A DNA stretch of 31,504 nt from JAMLIN01 sp964476625 (lineage in GTDB: Bacteria; Pseudomonadota; Gammaproteobacteria; Burkholderiales; Burkholderiaceae_E). A model generated the notes under the pieces. It was not told where the DNA came from, did not search any database, and worked only from the letters and a program-made list of their open reading frames with translations. Below are positions 1 through 6,772 of the stretch, piece after piece. Within the stretch, counting starts at the first letter, position 1. Each line of letters opens with the position of its first letter. Position numbers and translations under genes: made by a program. The stretch is taken from NCBI GenBank assembly GCA_964476625.1, contig CAYZBJ010000046.1:1-31504 (forward strand). The letters are read 5' to 3'.

Positions 1-1
1 G

Positions 2-658
2 GGCGACTACCCGCTGATCGAGGTGGGCGAGTTCGAGCTCAACAGGAATTCCGCGAACTTCTTCGCCGACGTCGAGCAAAGCGCCTTCTCGCCGTCCAAC
101 CTGGTGCCCGGCATCGGCGTCAGCCCGGACCGCATGCTGCAGGCGCGCCTGTTCAACTACGCCGATGCGCAACGCTACCGCCTGGGCGCCAACTACCACC
201 AGATCCCGGTCAACCAGGCACGCTGCCCGGTGCACAGCAACCATCGCGACGGGACGGGCCGGGTGGACGGCAACTACGGCAGCCTGCCGCACTACGAGCC
301 CAACAGTTTCGGCCAATGGCAGGGCCAGCCCGGCTTCGAGGAGCCGCCCCTGCGGATCAACGGCGACGCGAAGTTCTGGTCGTACCACCAGGATGACGAC
401 AACTACTTCGAGCAGCCGCGCAAGCTGTTCCAGTTGATGACGCCGGCGCAGCAGGAAGCCCCGTTCGGCAACACCGGCCGCGCCATGGGTGACGCGCCGG
501 AATTCATCAAGCTGCGCCACATCCGCAACTGCCATGCCGCCGATCCGGCCTACGGCGCCGGCGTGGCCAAGGCGCTGGGCATCGATCTGCAGAAGGCGCT
601 CGACTCGAAGAAGGACGACCCAATGTACGGCAACCCGTTGGTAGCGCTGCCTGCCTGA
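2..658 (+). CDS. Haem catalase, C-terminal part (5' end outside window)
   Basis: This is the last 218 residues of a monofunctional haem catalase, which breaks H2O2 into water and O2. The reading frame is open from base 2 and begins inside the catalase core (DYPLIEVGEFELNRN), so the N-terminal catalytic His and Asn lie outside the window. The proximal haem-ligand segment is visible as RLFNYADAQRYRLG, where the Tyr of R-x-F-x-Y is the expected iron ligand. It is followed by the conserved stretch NQIPVN-like (HQIPVN) and PVHSNHRDG. The protein ends soon after the core (stop TGA at 656-658) without the extra flavodoxin-like C-terminal domain of large-subunit catalases, so it is a small-subunit enzyme, probably clade 3. 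It converges on the GH15/SDR pair, with a GC-rich hairpin between them. Family call is secure; the particular paralogue (katA/katB/katE) cannot be told. Confidence 0.95.
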   Translation, partial: GDYPLIEVGEFELNRNSANFFADVEQSAFSPSNLVPGIGVSPDRMLQARLFNYADAQRYRLGANYHQIPVNQARCPVHSNHRDGTGRVDGNYGSLPHYEPNSFGQWQGQPGFEEPPLRINGDAKFWSYHQDDDNYFEQPRKLFQLMTPAQQEAPFGNTGRAMGDAPEFIKLRHIRNCHAADPAYGAGVAKALGIDLQKALDSKKDDPMYGNPLVALPA

Positions 659-669
659 GGCCAGGCATT

Positions 670-693
670 CCCCGGCGCCCTCGGACGCCGGGG
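670..693. terminator. GC-rich hairpin between convergent catalase and GH15 genes
   Basis: The arms CCCCGGCG (670-677) and CGCCGGGG (686-693) pair perfectly over 8 bp with an 8-nt loop. It sits 11 bp after the catalase stop and 42 bp after the GH15 stop on the other strand. There is no clear T-tract on either side, so a bidirectional transcription-stop role is inferred from position and stem strength only. Confidence 0.55.
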
Positions 694-735
694 AGCAGGA
701 AATGCCAACCGCCGTGCGGCTCGCGGACCTGAAAC

Positions 736-2589
736 TCAGCTCCGGAAGCGAGCGCGCTCCCGGGCGGGCCCGTTGACCTTCAGCAGGTTGTGCGCGGTGT
801 TGATCAGCCCGATATGGGAAAACGCCTGGGGGAAATTGCCGAGCATCCGCTCGCCGATGCCGTCGTACTCCTCCGACAGCAAACCGAGGTCGTTGCGCAG
901 GCGCAGGAGCCGCTCGAAGATGGCGACGGCCTTCTCGCGCTGGCCGCAAAGCACGTAGGCATCGGCAAGCCAGAAGCTGCAGACCAGGAACGCGCCTTCG
1001 GCACCGTCCATGCCATCGTTCGTCGAGTCCGTGGAGTAGCGCAGGACAAGGCCGTCCTGCAGCAGCTCGCGTTCGATCGCAGCAACGGTTCCGAGCACAC
1101 GCGGATCATCCGGTGGCAGGAAGCCCGTCTGTGGCATGAGCAGCAGGCTGGCATCGAGTGTCTTGCCGCCGTAGTACTGGACGAAGCTGTTCTTCTCACG
1201 ATCGAATGCGTTCTCGCAGATGTCATCGCAGATCGCTTCGCGCAACTGCTTCCATTGATCGACCGGCCCGTCGAGTCGGAATTGTTCCGCGGCCGAGATG
1301 GCACGATCGAAGGCGAGCCAGACCATCATCCGCGAATGGGTGAACGCGCGCTCCGGGCCCCGGACTTCCCAGATACCTCGATCGAGGGTCCGCCATTTCT
1401 TCGCCAGGGTCGCAAGCAGGACCTTCTGCAGGGACCAAGCCTCTTCTCGTTGCTGCAATTCGGCCAGGCGCGCCCCATGCAGGGTGTCGAACAGCTCGCC
1501 ATAAACGTCGAGCTGCATCTGGTTGGCCGCGGCATTGCCGATGCGAACCGGCTTGCTCTGCTCGAATCCGGGCAGCCACGGAACCTCCAGCTCGGGCAGC
1601 CATCGCTCGCCGGCAATGCCGTACATGATCTGGAGCTGGTCGGGGTCGCCCGCGACCGCGCGAAGCAGCCACCTGCGCCAGGCTTCGGCCTCCTGGCGAT
1701 ACCCCGCATGAAGCAGTGCCAGGAGGGTAAGCGAGGAGTCCCTCAGCCAGCAGTAGCGATAGTCCCAGTTTCGCTCCCCGCCTATCCGTTCGGGCAGCGA
1801 TGTCGTGGGGGCGGCGATGATGGCGCCCGTTGGCTCGAAACTCAGCAGCTTCAGGGTGATCAGGGAACGCACCATGGCCTGCCGCCAATGCGCAGGTCCG
1901 TCTTCGTGAAACCCCCGCTTCGTCCATTCGCGCCACCAGTTGGTGGTCTGCTGCAGGCTCTCCTGGCTGTCGGGAACAAAGCTGGGCGCGACGATGGAGG
2001 CATGATAGGAAAGAGTCGCGGAGATGCGTTCCCCTTCGCAGATCGTGAAACGGGAACGGGTTGTACTGCCCTCTCCCCTAAGCGGTAGACGGGTGTGCAG
2101 ATGAACGGTATCGGGACCGGCGACAGCGCTCAAGCCGTACTCCCGACGCTGGACCCAAGGCACTGCCTGCCCGTAGGAGAAGCGCAGGACAAGCTCCATT
2201 TCCATGTCGACATGGCCGGCCTCACCGGAGACGATGCGCACCAGGTTGCTCTTGCCGACCTCCGTCGACAGCGGCATGAAATCCGTTATCGCAACCGTGC
2301 CGGTCGCGGTCGTGAACCGGGTTTCCAGGATGGCGGTGCCATCGATGTAGCGCCGGGAGCATGTGATGTCGTCCCCGCGCGGTGCGATTCTCCATCGGCC
2401 GTTTCCGGAAGTACCCACCAGGGCGGCAAAACAGGCGGGAGAATCGAAACGCGGCAGGCACAGCCAGTCGATCGAACCATCCTTGCCGACCAGGGCCGCG
2501 GTCAGCATGTTGCCAATGATCCCGTAGTCCTCGATGTTCCGGCGGCCTGAGACGCCCGCAACGGAAGCTCGCAGTTGGTCAGCCGCCAT
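736..2589 (-). CDS. Glycoside hydrolase family 15 protein (glucoamylase/trehalase type)
   Basis: A 617-residue cytoplasmic protein (no signal peptide) of the GH15 family, which releases glucose from alpha-glucosides; bacterial members of this length are often trehalases. The N-terminal beta-sandwich domain starts with IEDYGIIGNMLTAALV and GSIDWLCLPRFDSPACFA (residues 19-56). The (alpha/alpha)6 barrel shows the hallmark NWDYRYCWLRDSSL (274-287), GIWEVRG (405-411, containing the expected general-acid Glu407), THSRMMVWLAFDRA (417-430) and LLSEEYDGIGERMLGNFPQAF (570-590), which holds the probable catalytic base. Its ATG overlaps the end of the upstream SDR gene by 11 bp, so the two should be translationally coupled. 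Together they could turn a glucose disaccharide into glucose and then gluconolactone. Substrate (trehalose, maltose or dextrin) cannot be decided from sequence alone. Confidence 0.92.
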   Translation of the reverse strand: MAADQLRASVAGVSGRRNIEDYGIIGNMLTAALVGKDGSIDWLCLPRFDSPACFAALVGTSGNGRWRIAPRGDDITCSRRYIDGTAILETRFTTATGTVAITDFMPLSTEVGKSNLVRIVSGEAGHVDMEMELVLRFSYGQAVPWVQRREYGLSAVAGPDTVHLHTRLPLRGEGSTTRSRFTICEGERISATLSYHASIVAPSFVPDSQESLQQTTNWWREWTKRGFHEDGPAHWRQAMVRSLITLKLLSFEPTGAIIAAPTTSLPERIGGERNWDYRYCWLRDSSLTLLALLHAGYRQEAEAWRRWLLRAVAGDPDQLQIMYGIAGERWLPELEVPWLPGFEQSKPVRIGNAAANQMQLDVYGELFDTLHGARLAELQQREEAWSLQKVLLATLAKKWRTLDRGIWEVRGPERAFTHSRMMVWLAFDRAISAAEQFRLDGPVDQWKQLREAICDDICENAFDREKNSFVQYYGGKTLDASLLLMPQTGFLPPDDPRVLGTVAAIERELLQDGLVLRYSTDSTNDGMDGAEGAFLVCSFWLADAYVLCGQREKAVAIFERLLRLRNDLGLLSEEYDGIGERMLGNFPQAFSHIGLINTAHNLLKVNGPARERARFRS

Positions 2590-3373
2590 GGGCGAATCCC
2601 GGATAGTCCGTCATCCCACCGTCCACATAGATGGTGGTCGCGGTCATGTAGGCGGCCAGGTCGGATGCGAGGAATACGGCAACCGGTGCCACGTCCTCGG
2701 GCCGGCCGATACGGCCCATGGGGATCTTCTCAAGGAGATCCGCATAGCCCTGGGGATCGTTCCAGACTGCCTCGTTGATTGGGGTGCGGATCGCCCCCGG
2801 CGCGAGGCAGAGCACGCGCACACCGTATGGCGCGGCCTCGAGCGCCATCGACTTGGCCATCATCGAGAGTCCCGCCTTGCTGGCCGCGTAAGCGCTGTAG
2901 CCGCTCCAGGCGATCCGCTCATGCACGCTGGTCGTGTTGAGCACTACGCCGCGACGCTGCCCGACCATCCGGCGCAGGGCCTGGCGGGCGCAGAGATAGG
3001 CACCAGTCAGGTTGACATCGACGACCTCCCGCCATTGATCGACCTGCCCCTCCCACGAGAGGGCGCGCGGGCCATCGATGCCGGCATTGTTGACCAGGAC
3101 GTCGAGCCCGTCCCAGGCGGCATCGATCTGCTCGAACATGGTTTGCACGGCCTGCCCACTGGAGACATCCGCATCCAGGGTCATCGCCTTGCCGCCATCA
3201 CCCCGGATCTGGTCGGCAACGGCGCTGGCGGCCCGTTCATCGCCTCGGTGATTGATCGCAACCTGCGCGCCGCACGACGCGAAAGCCAGCGCCATCGCAC
3301 GTCCCAGACCCGAGCTTGCGCCCGTCACGAGAACCCGCCGATCGTGGAGATCGATATCCATCGCACGCTCCAT
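2579..3373 (-). CDS. SDR family oxidoreductase, glucose 1-dehydrogenase-like
   Basis: A 264-residue classical short-chain dehydrogenase. The cofactor motif TGASSGLG is at 17-24, and NHR at 41-43 after beta-strand 2 suggests NADP can bind. NNAG is at 95-98 and the catalytic Ser149, Tyr162 and Lys166 (YAASK) have the normal spacing. The C-terminus YVDGGMTDYPGF matches bacterial glucose 1-dehydrogenases, so oxidation of glucose or a similar sugar is the best guess. The first ATG (3373) has a GGAAGG-like ribosome site about 8 bases upstream; a second ATG four codons later (3361) also has GGAG in front, so the start is uncertain by four residues. The gene overlaps the downstream GH15 start by 11 bp, which ties the two products together. 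Family certain, substrate inferred. Confidence 0.9.
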   Translation of the reverse strand: MERAMDIDLHDRRVLVTGASSGLGRAMALAFASCGAQVAINHRGDERAASAVADQIRGDGGKAMTLDADVSSGQAVQTMFEQIDAAWDGLDVLVNNAGIDGPRALSWEGQVDQWREVVDVNLTGAYLCARQALRRMVGQRRGVVLNTTSVHERIAWSGYSAYAASKAGLSMMAKSMALEAAPYGVRVLCLAPGAIRTPINEAVWNDPQGYADLLEKIPMGRIGRPEDVAPVAVFLASDLAAYMTATTIYVDGGMTDYPGFAHGG

Positions 3374-3749
3374 CAGATTCGCCTTCCGTACGAGGCAGCC
3401 GGCCGGATTCGGGAGGATTGCGCCGCAAGCCCTGTGCGCGGCCCTTTCCTAAACTCCCCTGGAAGCCGGCCCGTTGACAGCTTCCCCGCATCGGGCAGCG
3501 CGGTCGGCTAGACGCTTGCCCGACCGATGCGTAGCGTACCGACCAGGCTGACCGTTCTACTCGCGGACTCCTGTCTGTTCATGAGCAAACCCATCCCCGC
3601 CTGCGAGCGCATGCCGTTCGCCGTGTTTTCTCGGCAACCGCCGCGTCACGACCCGGCCGGTACGTATCGGCGACCATGAGCTCGCGGCCGGCCGTGGCGA
3701 ACAGGGCGCCAACCACTACCGGATCCCCGTCAGTACGAAGGCAATGATC
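3374..3749. other. Intergenic region with no convincing gene
   Basis: About 375 bp separate the SDR gene (- strand) from the PadR promoter (+ strand). It must carry the SDR-GH15 promoter, but I see no good -35/-10 pair on the - strand. A 68-codon frame on the - strand (3579-3785) begins inside the PadR palindrome, lacks a ribosome site and matches nothing I know, so I do not call it. Confidence 0.5.
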
Positions 3750-3778
3750 TTGACAGGAATCTCTGTAAGATATATCGT
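3750..3778 (+). promoter_or_regulatory. Candidate sigma70 promoter for padR-SIP operon
   Basis: A perfect TTGACA lies at 3750-3755. The likely -10 is TATATC at 3771-3776 (15-bp spacer) or TATCGT at 3773-3778 (17-bp spacer). The predicted start of transcription is about 25 bases before the ATG at 3808. The -10 lies within the left arm and centre of the palindrome at 3757-3800, which fits repression by the PadR product. Confidence 0.55.
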
Positions 3779-3800
3779 ACGACATATCTTACAGAGATTC
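3757..3800. promoter_or_regulatory. 44-bp palindromic operator upstream of PadR gene
   Basis: Two 22-base arms centred between 3778 and 3779 pair with only one mismatch (3774 against 3783). The core is ATCGTACGAC flanked by GTAAGATAT / ATATCTTAC. It is far more AT-rich than its surroundings, overlaps the predicted -10, and ends 7 bases before the first possible start codon. PadR regulators bind such dyads as dimers, so this is very likely the autoregulatory operator of the next gene. Confidence 0.75.
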
Positions 3801-3832
3801 TTTCGCCATGCCGCACGATTCTGCCCACCCGC

Positions 3833-4405
3833 ATGCCGCGCCCTGACCCGAGCCGCCCTGGCGCCGATGTCGTGCGCCGGCGCACCGAGCGCCTGACCGA
3901 AGGGCGCAAGTTCAGCGCCGAGGAACTGCAGCTGATGGCGCTCGGCTTCCTGCGCGACGCACCTGCCCACGGCTACGAACTGACCAGGCGTTTCAGCGAC
4001 CTGTCGGGCGGCTATTACAGCCCGAGCCCCGGAGTGCTGTATCCCGCCCTGGCGAAGCTCGAAGGCCTGGCCCTGGCGCAGGTCGAAGCCAGCGGCAAGC
4101 GAAAGAACTACCTGATCACGCCAGCCGGGCACGCCCACCTGCGACTGCATGCCGATCGCACCCGGACGCTCTTCGCCATCCTCAGGCACGCGGCGAGGAA
4201 GATGGCCTGGATGAACCAGGCGGGCGCAAGCGAAGCTGCCGCCACCGCGGCAACGGGCTGGTTGCCGGAGTTCGTCGAGGCGCGCAAGGCGCTGCAGGCC
4301 GCCCTGCTGGCGCGAGACGACGCGGACCATGACGAACAGCGCCGCATCATTGCCATCCTCCAGCGCGCGGCCCGCAGCATCCTGAAAGCGCCGGCCGGCG
4401 AATGA
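3833..4405 (+). CDS. PadR family transcriptional regulator (YqjI/NfeR-like)
   Basis: A 190-residue PadR-type repressor. The winged helix-turn-helix is at about 30-104, with LMALGFLRDAPAHGYELTRR, SPSPGVLYPALAKLE and the wing GKRKNYLITPAG. The C-terminal helical half should be the dimer interface. Gene order with the next ORF (a siderophore-interacting ferric reductase) is that of E. coli yqjI-yqjH, where YqjI represses yqjH in response to metals. The ATG at 3833 has no Shine-Dalgarno site. An ATG at 3808 in the other frame encodes MPHDSAHPHAAP and then meets TGA at 3844-3846; a +1 shift there at CCC-TGA joins this gene exactly. So the real start may be 3808, giving a His-containing N-terminus as in YqjI. 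The stop overlaps the next start (ATGA). Confidence 0.88.
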   Translation: MPRPDPSRPGADVVRRRTERLTEGRKFSAEELQLMALGFLRDAPAHGYELTRRFSDLSGGYYSPSPGVLYPALAKLEGLALAQVEASGKRKNYLITPAGHAHLRLHADRTRTLFAILRHAARKMAWMNQAGASEAAATAATGWLPEFVEARKALQAALLARDDADHDEQRRIIAILQRAARSILKAPAGE

Positions 4406-5250
4406 CAACTCCCCTGCAGCCCTCGAGAACCAAGATGACAGCCGACTCCCTCGAAGTACAGAAGATGCGCCATCCCATCAAGGCCCGCATGCTGCAGGTC
4501 CGGCGCATCGTCGAACTCAGCCCTGCGATGCGACGCATCACCCTGGCAGGCGACGACCTGGCGGGGTTTCTCTCCGCCTCGTTCGATGACCACGTCAAGC
4601 TGATCGTCCCGGAGGCCCCAGGCGCGAAGCCCAATGTGCCGACCATGGGGGCCACGGGAATCGTCTTCAAGGAAGGCAAGCCGCGGCCCATCATGCGGGA
4701 CTACACGCCAAGGCGATACGACCCGGTCGCCAATGAACTGGATATCGATTTCGTCCTGCATCACGCGGGGCCCGCCACCGACTGGGCAAGCCAGGCCGAG
4801 CCCGGCCATTTCGTAGGCATTGCCGGGCCGCGCGGTTCCTTCGTCATCCCGACCGGTTTCGACTGGCACCTCCTGGTGGGCGACGAGACGGCCATCCCGG
4901 CCATCGGTCGTCGCCTCGAGGAACTGCCGGCCGGGACCCGGGCCATCGTGGTGATCAAGACCGCGAGGGACGACGCCAGGATCGATCTGCGCGCCCGCTG
5001 CCGGCTCGATGTGCATTGGGTCGGCGAAGTCGGGTCCGATGCCCCGGCGGGCATGGGTGCGCTCGAATCCGCGGTGCGCGGCATCGCCCTACCAACAGGG
5101 GAAGGCCATGTCTGGGCAGCGGGAGAACATGCCGACGTCAAGGCGCTACGCGAATACCTGGTGGGCGAGGCCGGCATCGACAAGCGCCGTATCCGCGCGT
5201 CGAGCTACTGGCGTCAATCGGTGCCCGACGCGCACGAGACTTTCGAGTAG
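4402..5250 (+). CDS. Siderophore-interacting protein / NADPH-dependent ferric reductase (YqjH/ViuB family)
   Basis: A 282-residue cytoplasmic flavoprotein that uses FAD and NAD(P)H to reduce ferric iron bound to siderophores, releasing Fe2+. The FAD-binding domain contains the diagnostic RDYTPRRYD (99-107) and the GHFVGIAGPRGSF loop (135-147). The SIP C-terminal NAD(P)H domain shows GDETAIPAI (160-168), VWAAGE (238-242 region) and a final SYWR (268-271). The ATG at 4402 overlaps the PadR stop, which suggests coupling; a later ATG at 4435 (MTADSLEV) is an alternative because the first eleven residues look unstructured. Its 3' end overlaps the convergent oxygenase gene by 37 bp. By position it is the target of the PadR repressor and the palindrome upstream. 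Confidence 0.9.
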   Translation: MTTPLQPSRTKMTADSLEVQKMRHPIKARMLQVRRIVELSPAMRRITLAGDDLAGFLSASFDDHVKLIVPEAPGAKPNVPTMGATGIVFKEGKPRPIMRDYTPRRYDPVANELDIDFVLHHAGPATDWASQAEPGHFVGIAGPRGSFVIPTGFDWHLLVGDETAIPAIGRRLEELPAGTRAIVVIKTARDDARIDLRARCRLDVHWVGEVGSDAPAGMGALESAVRGIALPTGEGHVWAAGEHADVKALREYLVGEAGIDKRRIRASSYWRQSVPDAHETFE

Positions 5251-5975
5251 TCGAACAGGCTCCCGGCCGGCAACGGCGCATCGTGGAAGGACAGCTCCAG
5301 CCCGATCCGCGTGCCGCGACGCACACGGCTGATGGCATGCCTGAGCCTGGCCCGGTAATAGCCCTTGCGGCCCTCGAGCGGGCGTTGCGCGGTACCGATG
5401 ATGGCGACGTCCCCCGAGCGAAGCGGCAGCACCATCGGTCGTGACTGCATGCGCGGGCGCTGTTCGGTCATGACGAATTCGCCGCCCTCGAAATCCCGGC
5501 CTGGCTCGGTCAGCAAGACCACCACGACTAGCGGAAACACGTGTTCGCCTTCGTGCTGGTGAAAGGCCAGGTGCTGCGCCTCGTCGAGCCGGATCAGGTG
5601 GGACAACGGCCCGGCCTGGCCCGCCTCGCGATTGCGCCGGAGAAAGTCGTCGAGACGGGCCGGATAGCGACAAGGGACATCCAGCACCTCGTTCCAGCGA
5701 TCTGCAATCGGCGCCAGGTATCGATAGAAGGCAGCGCGCCAGGCCGGCAATGGCTCCGGCAGTTGCTCGCCGAAGCAGAACAGGTCGCCCCGCCCCAGGT
5801 TGCTCTCGGCCAGCGATACGTGGCGCAAGCTCCCGGGACGGTCGATGGCGCTGGCAAGCTCCCGGCATCGCCCCGGCGGCATCAGGCCGGGCAACATCGC
5901 ATGGCCTTCGATGTCGAGTTGCCTCGCAATGCCCGCCCAATCGAGTCGATCGATGGCGGTGACCGATGCGGTCAT
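5214..5975 (-). CDS. 2OG-Fe(II) oxygenase (prolyl-hydroxylase-like, PF09859 type)
   Basis: A 253-residue protein similar to the 2-oxoglutarate/Fe(II) oxygenases found next to ada in xanthomonads. The C-terminal jelly-roll core carries the family signature VFPLVVVVLLTEPGRDFEGG, EFVMTEQRPRMQSRP (166-180), RPLEGRKGYYR and LRHAISRVRRG, ending in ELSFHDAP. The distal iron-ligand His is probably His213. Where the family normally reads H-Q-D, this protein reads H139-Q-H141, so the carboxylate ligand is apparently missing or displaced. The ATG at 5975 has AGGA about 8 bases upstream. It lies 26 bp after the methyltransferase gene and is probably cotranscribed with it, hinting at a role linked to alkylation damage. 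Actual substrate unknown. Its 3' end overlaps the convergent SIP gene. Confidence 0.85.
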   Translation of the reverse strand: MTASVTAIDRLDWAGIARQLDIEGHAMLPGLMPPGRCRELASAIDRPGSLRHVSLAESNLGRGDLFCFGEQLPEPLPAWRAAFYRYLAPIADRWNEVLDVPCRYPARLDDFLRRNREAGQAGPLSHLIRLDEAQHLAFHQHEGEHVFPLVVVVLLTEPGRDFEGGEFVMTEQRPRMQSRPMVLPLRSGDVAIIGTAQRPLEGRKGYYRARLRHAISRVRRGTRIGLELSFHDAPLPAGSLFDYSKVSCASGTD

Positions 5976-6001
5976 CGATGCGATCCTGTCCGGACTCCAG
6001 C

Positions 6002-6571
6002 TCAGATCTCGGTTTCGGTTTCGGTTTCGGCCTCTCGCCGGAGCAGCTGGCGCTTGCGCCCCACCCCCCAGCGATAGCCGGAAATATCGCCATCGCGCCG
6101 CACGACGCGATGACATGGAATGGCCACGGCAATGCGGTTCGCACCACACGCCTGGGCGACCGCGCGCACAGCCTTCGGCGCGCCGATGCGTTCGGCGATC
6201 TCGGCGTAGCTCACCGTCACGCCCGACGGAATCTCGCGCAGCGCCTGCCAGACGCGTTCCTGGAACGCCGTGCCGCGCACATCCAGTGGCAGGTTCAAGC
6301 CCAGCGACGGCGCCTCGATGAACCCGACGACCTGGGCGACCAGCTGCTCGAAACCCTCGTCCCCACCGACGAGGTCGGCCCTTGGGAACTGGTCCTGCAG
6401 GTCGCGCAGCAGAGCTTCCGGGTCGTCGCCCAGCAAGATGGCGCAGATGCCCCGCTGGCTCTGGGCGACGAGGATGGCGCCCAGCGAACACTGCCCGAGC
6501 GCGAAGCGAATCACCGCGCCGGCACCGCCCGCCCGGTAGTCGCGTGCGCGCATGCCCAGCACCGGTCGCAT
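6002..6571 (-). CDS. ada: Methylated-DNA-protein-cysteine methyltransferase (C-terminal half of Ada)
   Basis: The protein removes O6-methyl groups from guanine by transferring them to its own cysteine. The active site AIPCHRVVR is present (Cys153 with this start), as are the preceding helix-turn-helix TAFQERVWQALREIPSG and VSYAEIAERIGAP, and the N-terminal RNase-H-like domain IRFALGQCSLGAILVAQS. The order VLGMRARDYRAGG then IRFALGQ is that of Ada, where the end of the AraC domain runs into the methyltransferase. The N-terminal Cys-zinc domain and most of the AraC domain are missing. I chose the ATG at 6571 because GAGGAAG lies 6 bases upstream; GTG at 6610 is in frame but has no ribosome site. 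The C-terminus is a Glu-Thr repeat. It probably acts as a stand-alone repair enzyme, unless it is a decaying ada. Confidence 0.85.
   Translation of the reverse strand: MRPVLGMRARDYRAGGAGAVIRFALGQCSLGAILVAQSQRGICAILLGDDPEALLRDLQDQFPRADLVGGDEGFEQLVAQVVGFIEAPSLGLNLPLDVRGTAFQERVWQALREIPSGVTVSYAEIAERIGAPKAVRAVAQACGANRIAVAIPCHRVVRRDGDISGYRWGVGRKRQLLRREAETETETEI
6009..6030. repeat. Hexanucleotide tandem repeat at 3' end of methyltransferase gene
   Basis: The unit TCGGTT occurs three times followed by TCGG, coding on the - strand for the Glu-Thr repeat just before the stop. The period of 6 keeps the frame, so slippage would only change tail length. Confidence 0.7.
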
Positions 6572-6644
6572 CCAGCGCTTCCTCGACGCGGAGCCAGTCG
6601 ATGGTGTCACAGGACTCGATCAGGGTGCTGTTCGCCTGCTGCAT
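6572..6644 (-). pseudogene. Out-of-frame 5' remnant of ada
   Basis: A very strong ribosome site (AAAGGAGAGG) precedes an ATG at 6644 that starts MQQANSTLIESC and runs on to WLRVEEALDA. In full-length Ada the sequence A-x-x-VLGM follows this kind of segment, and VLGM is present immediately afterwards but in the next frame: GCG and GTG-CTG-GGC-ATG are separated by four extra bases (ACCG). This suggests that the original ada start survived, about 165 internal codons were deleted, and the join is out of frame. The frame from 6644 is open all the way to 5214, in frame with the oxygenase, which I take as chance in GC-rich DNA. Inference from motif comparison only. Confidence 0.5.
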
Positions 6645-6772
6645 CGCGTACCTCTCCTTTGCCAGGGCTCGTTCGCGCGCCATGATGCCCGCTGGCGCCG
6701 GCCTTGCCATACTACTCATGTCGCCGGCTACTGCGAAAGTGGACCTGCGGTCCATCTGGGGAGAAGCACGCC

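Noticed and set aside
790..2088. Long + strand frame opposite the GH15 gene
   Set aside because: No ribosome site or recognisable motif; the - strand GH15 protein has full family signatures.
3579..3785. 68-codon - strand frame starting inside the PadR palindrome
   Set aside because: No ribosome site, no recognised family, and its start codon is part of the operator dyad.
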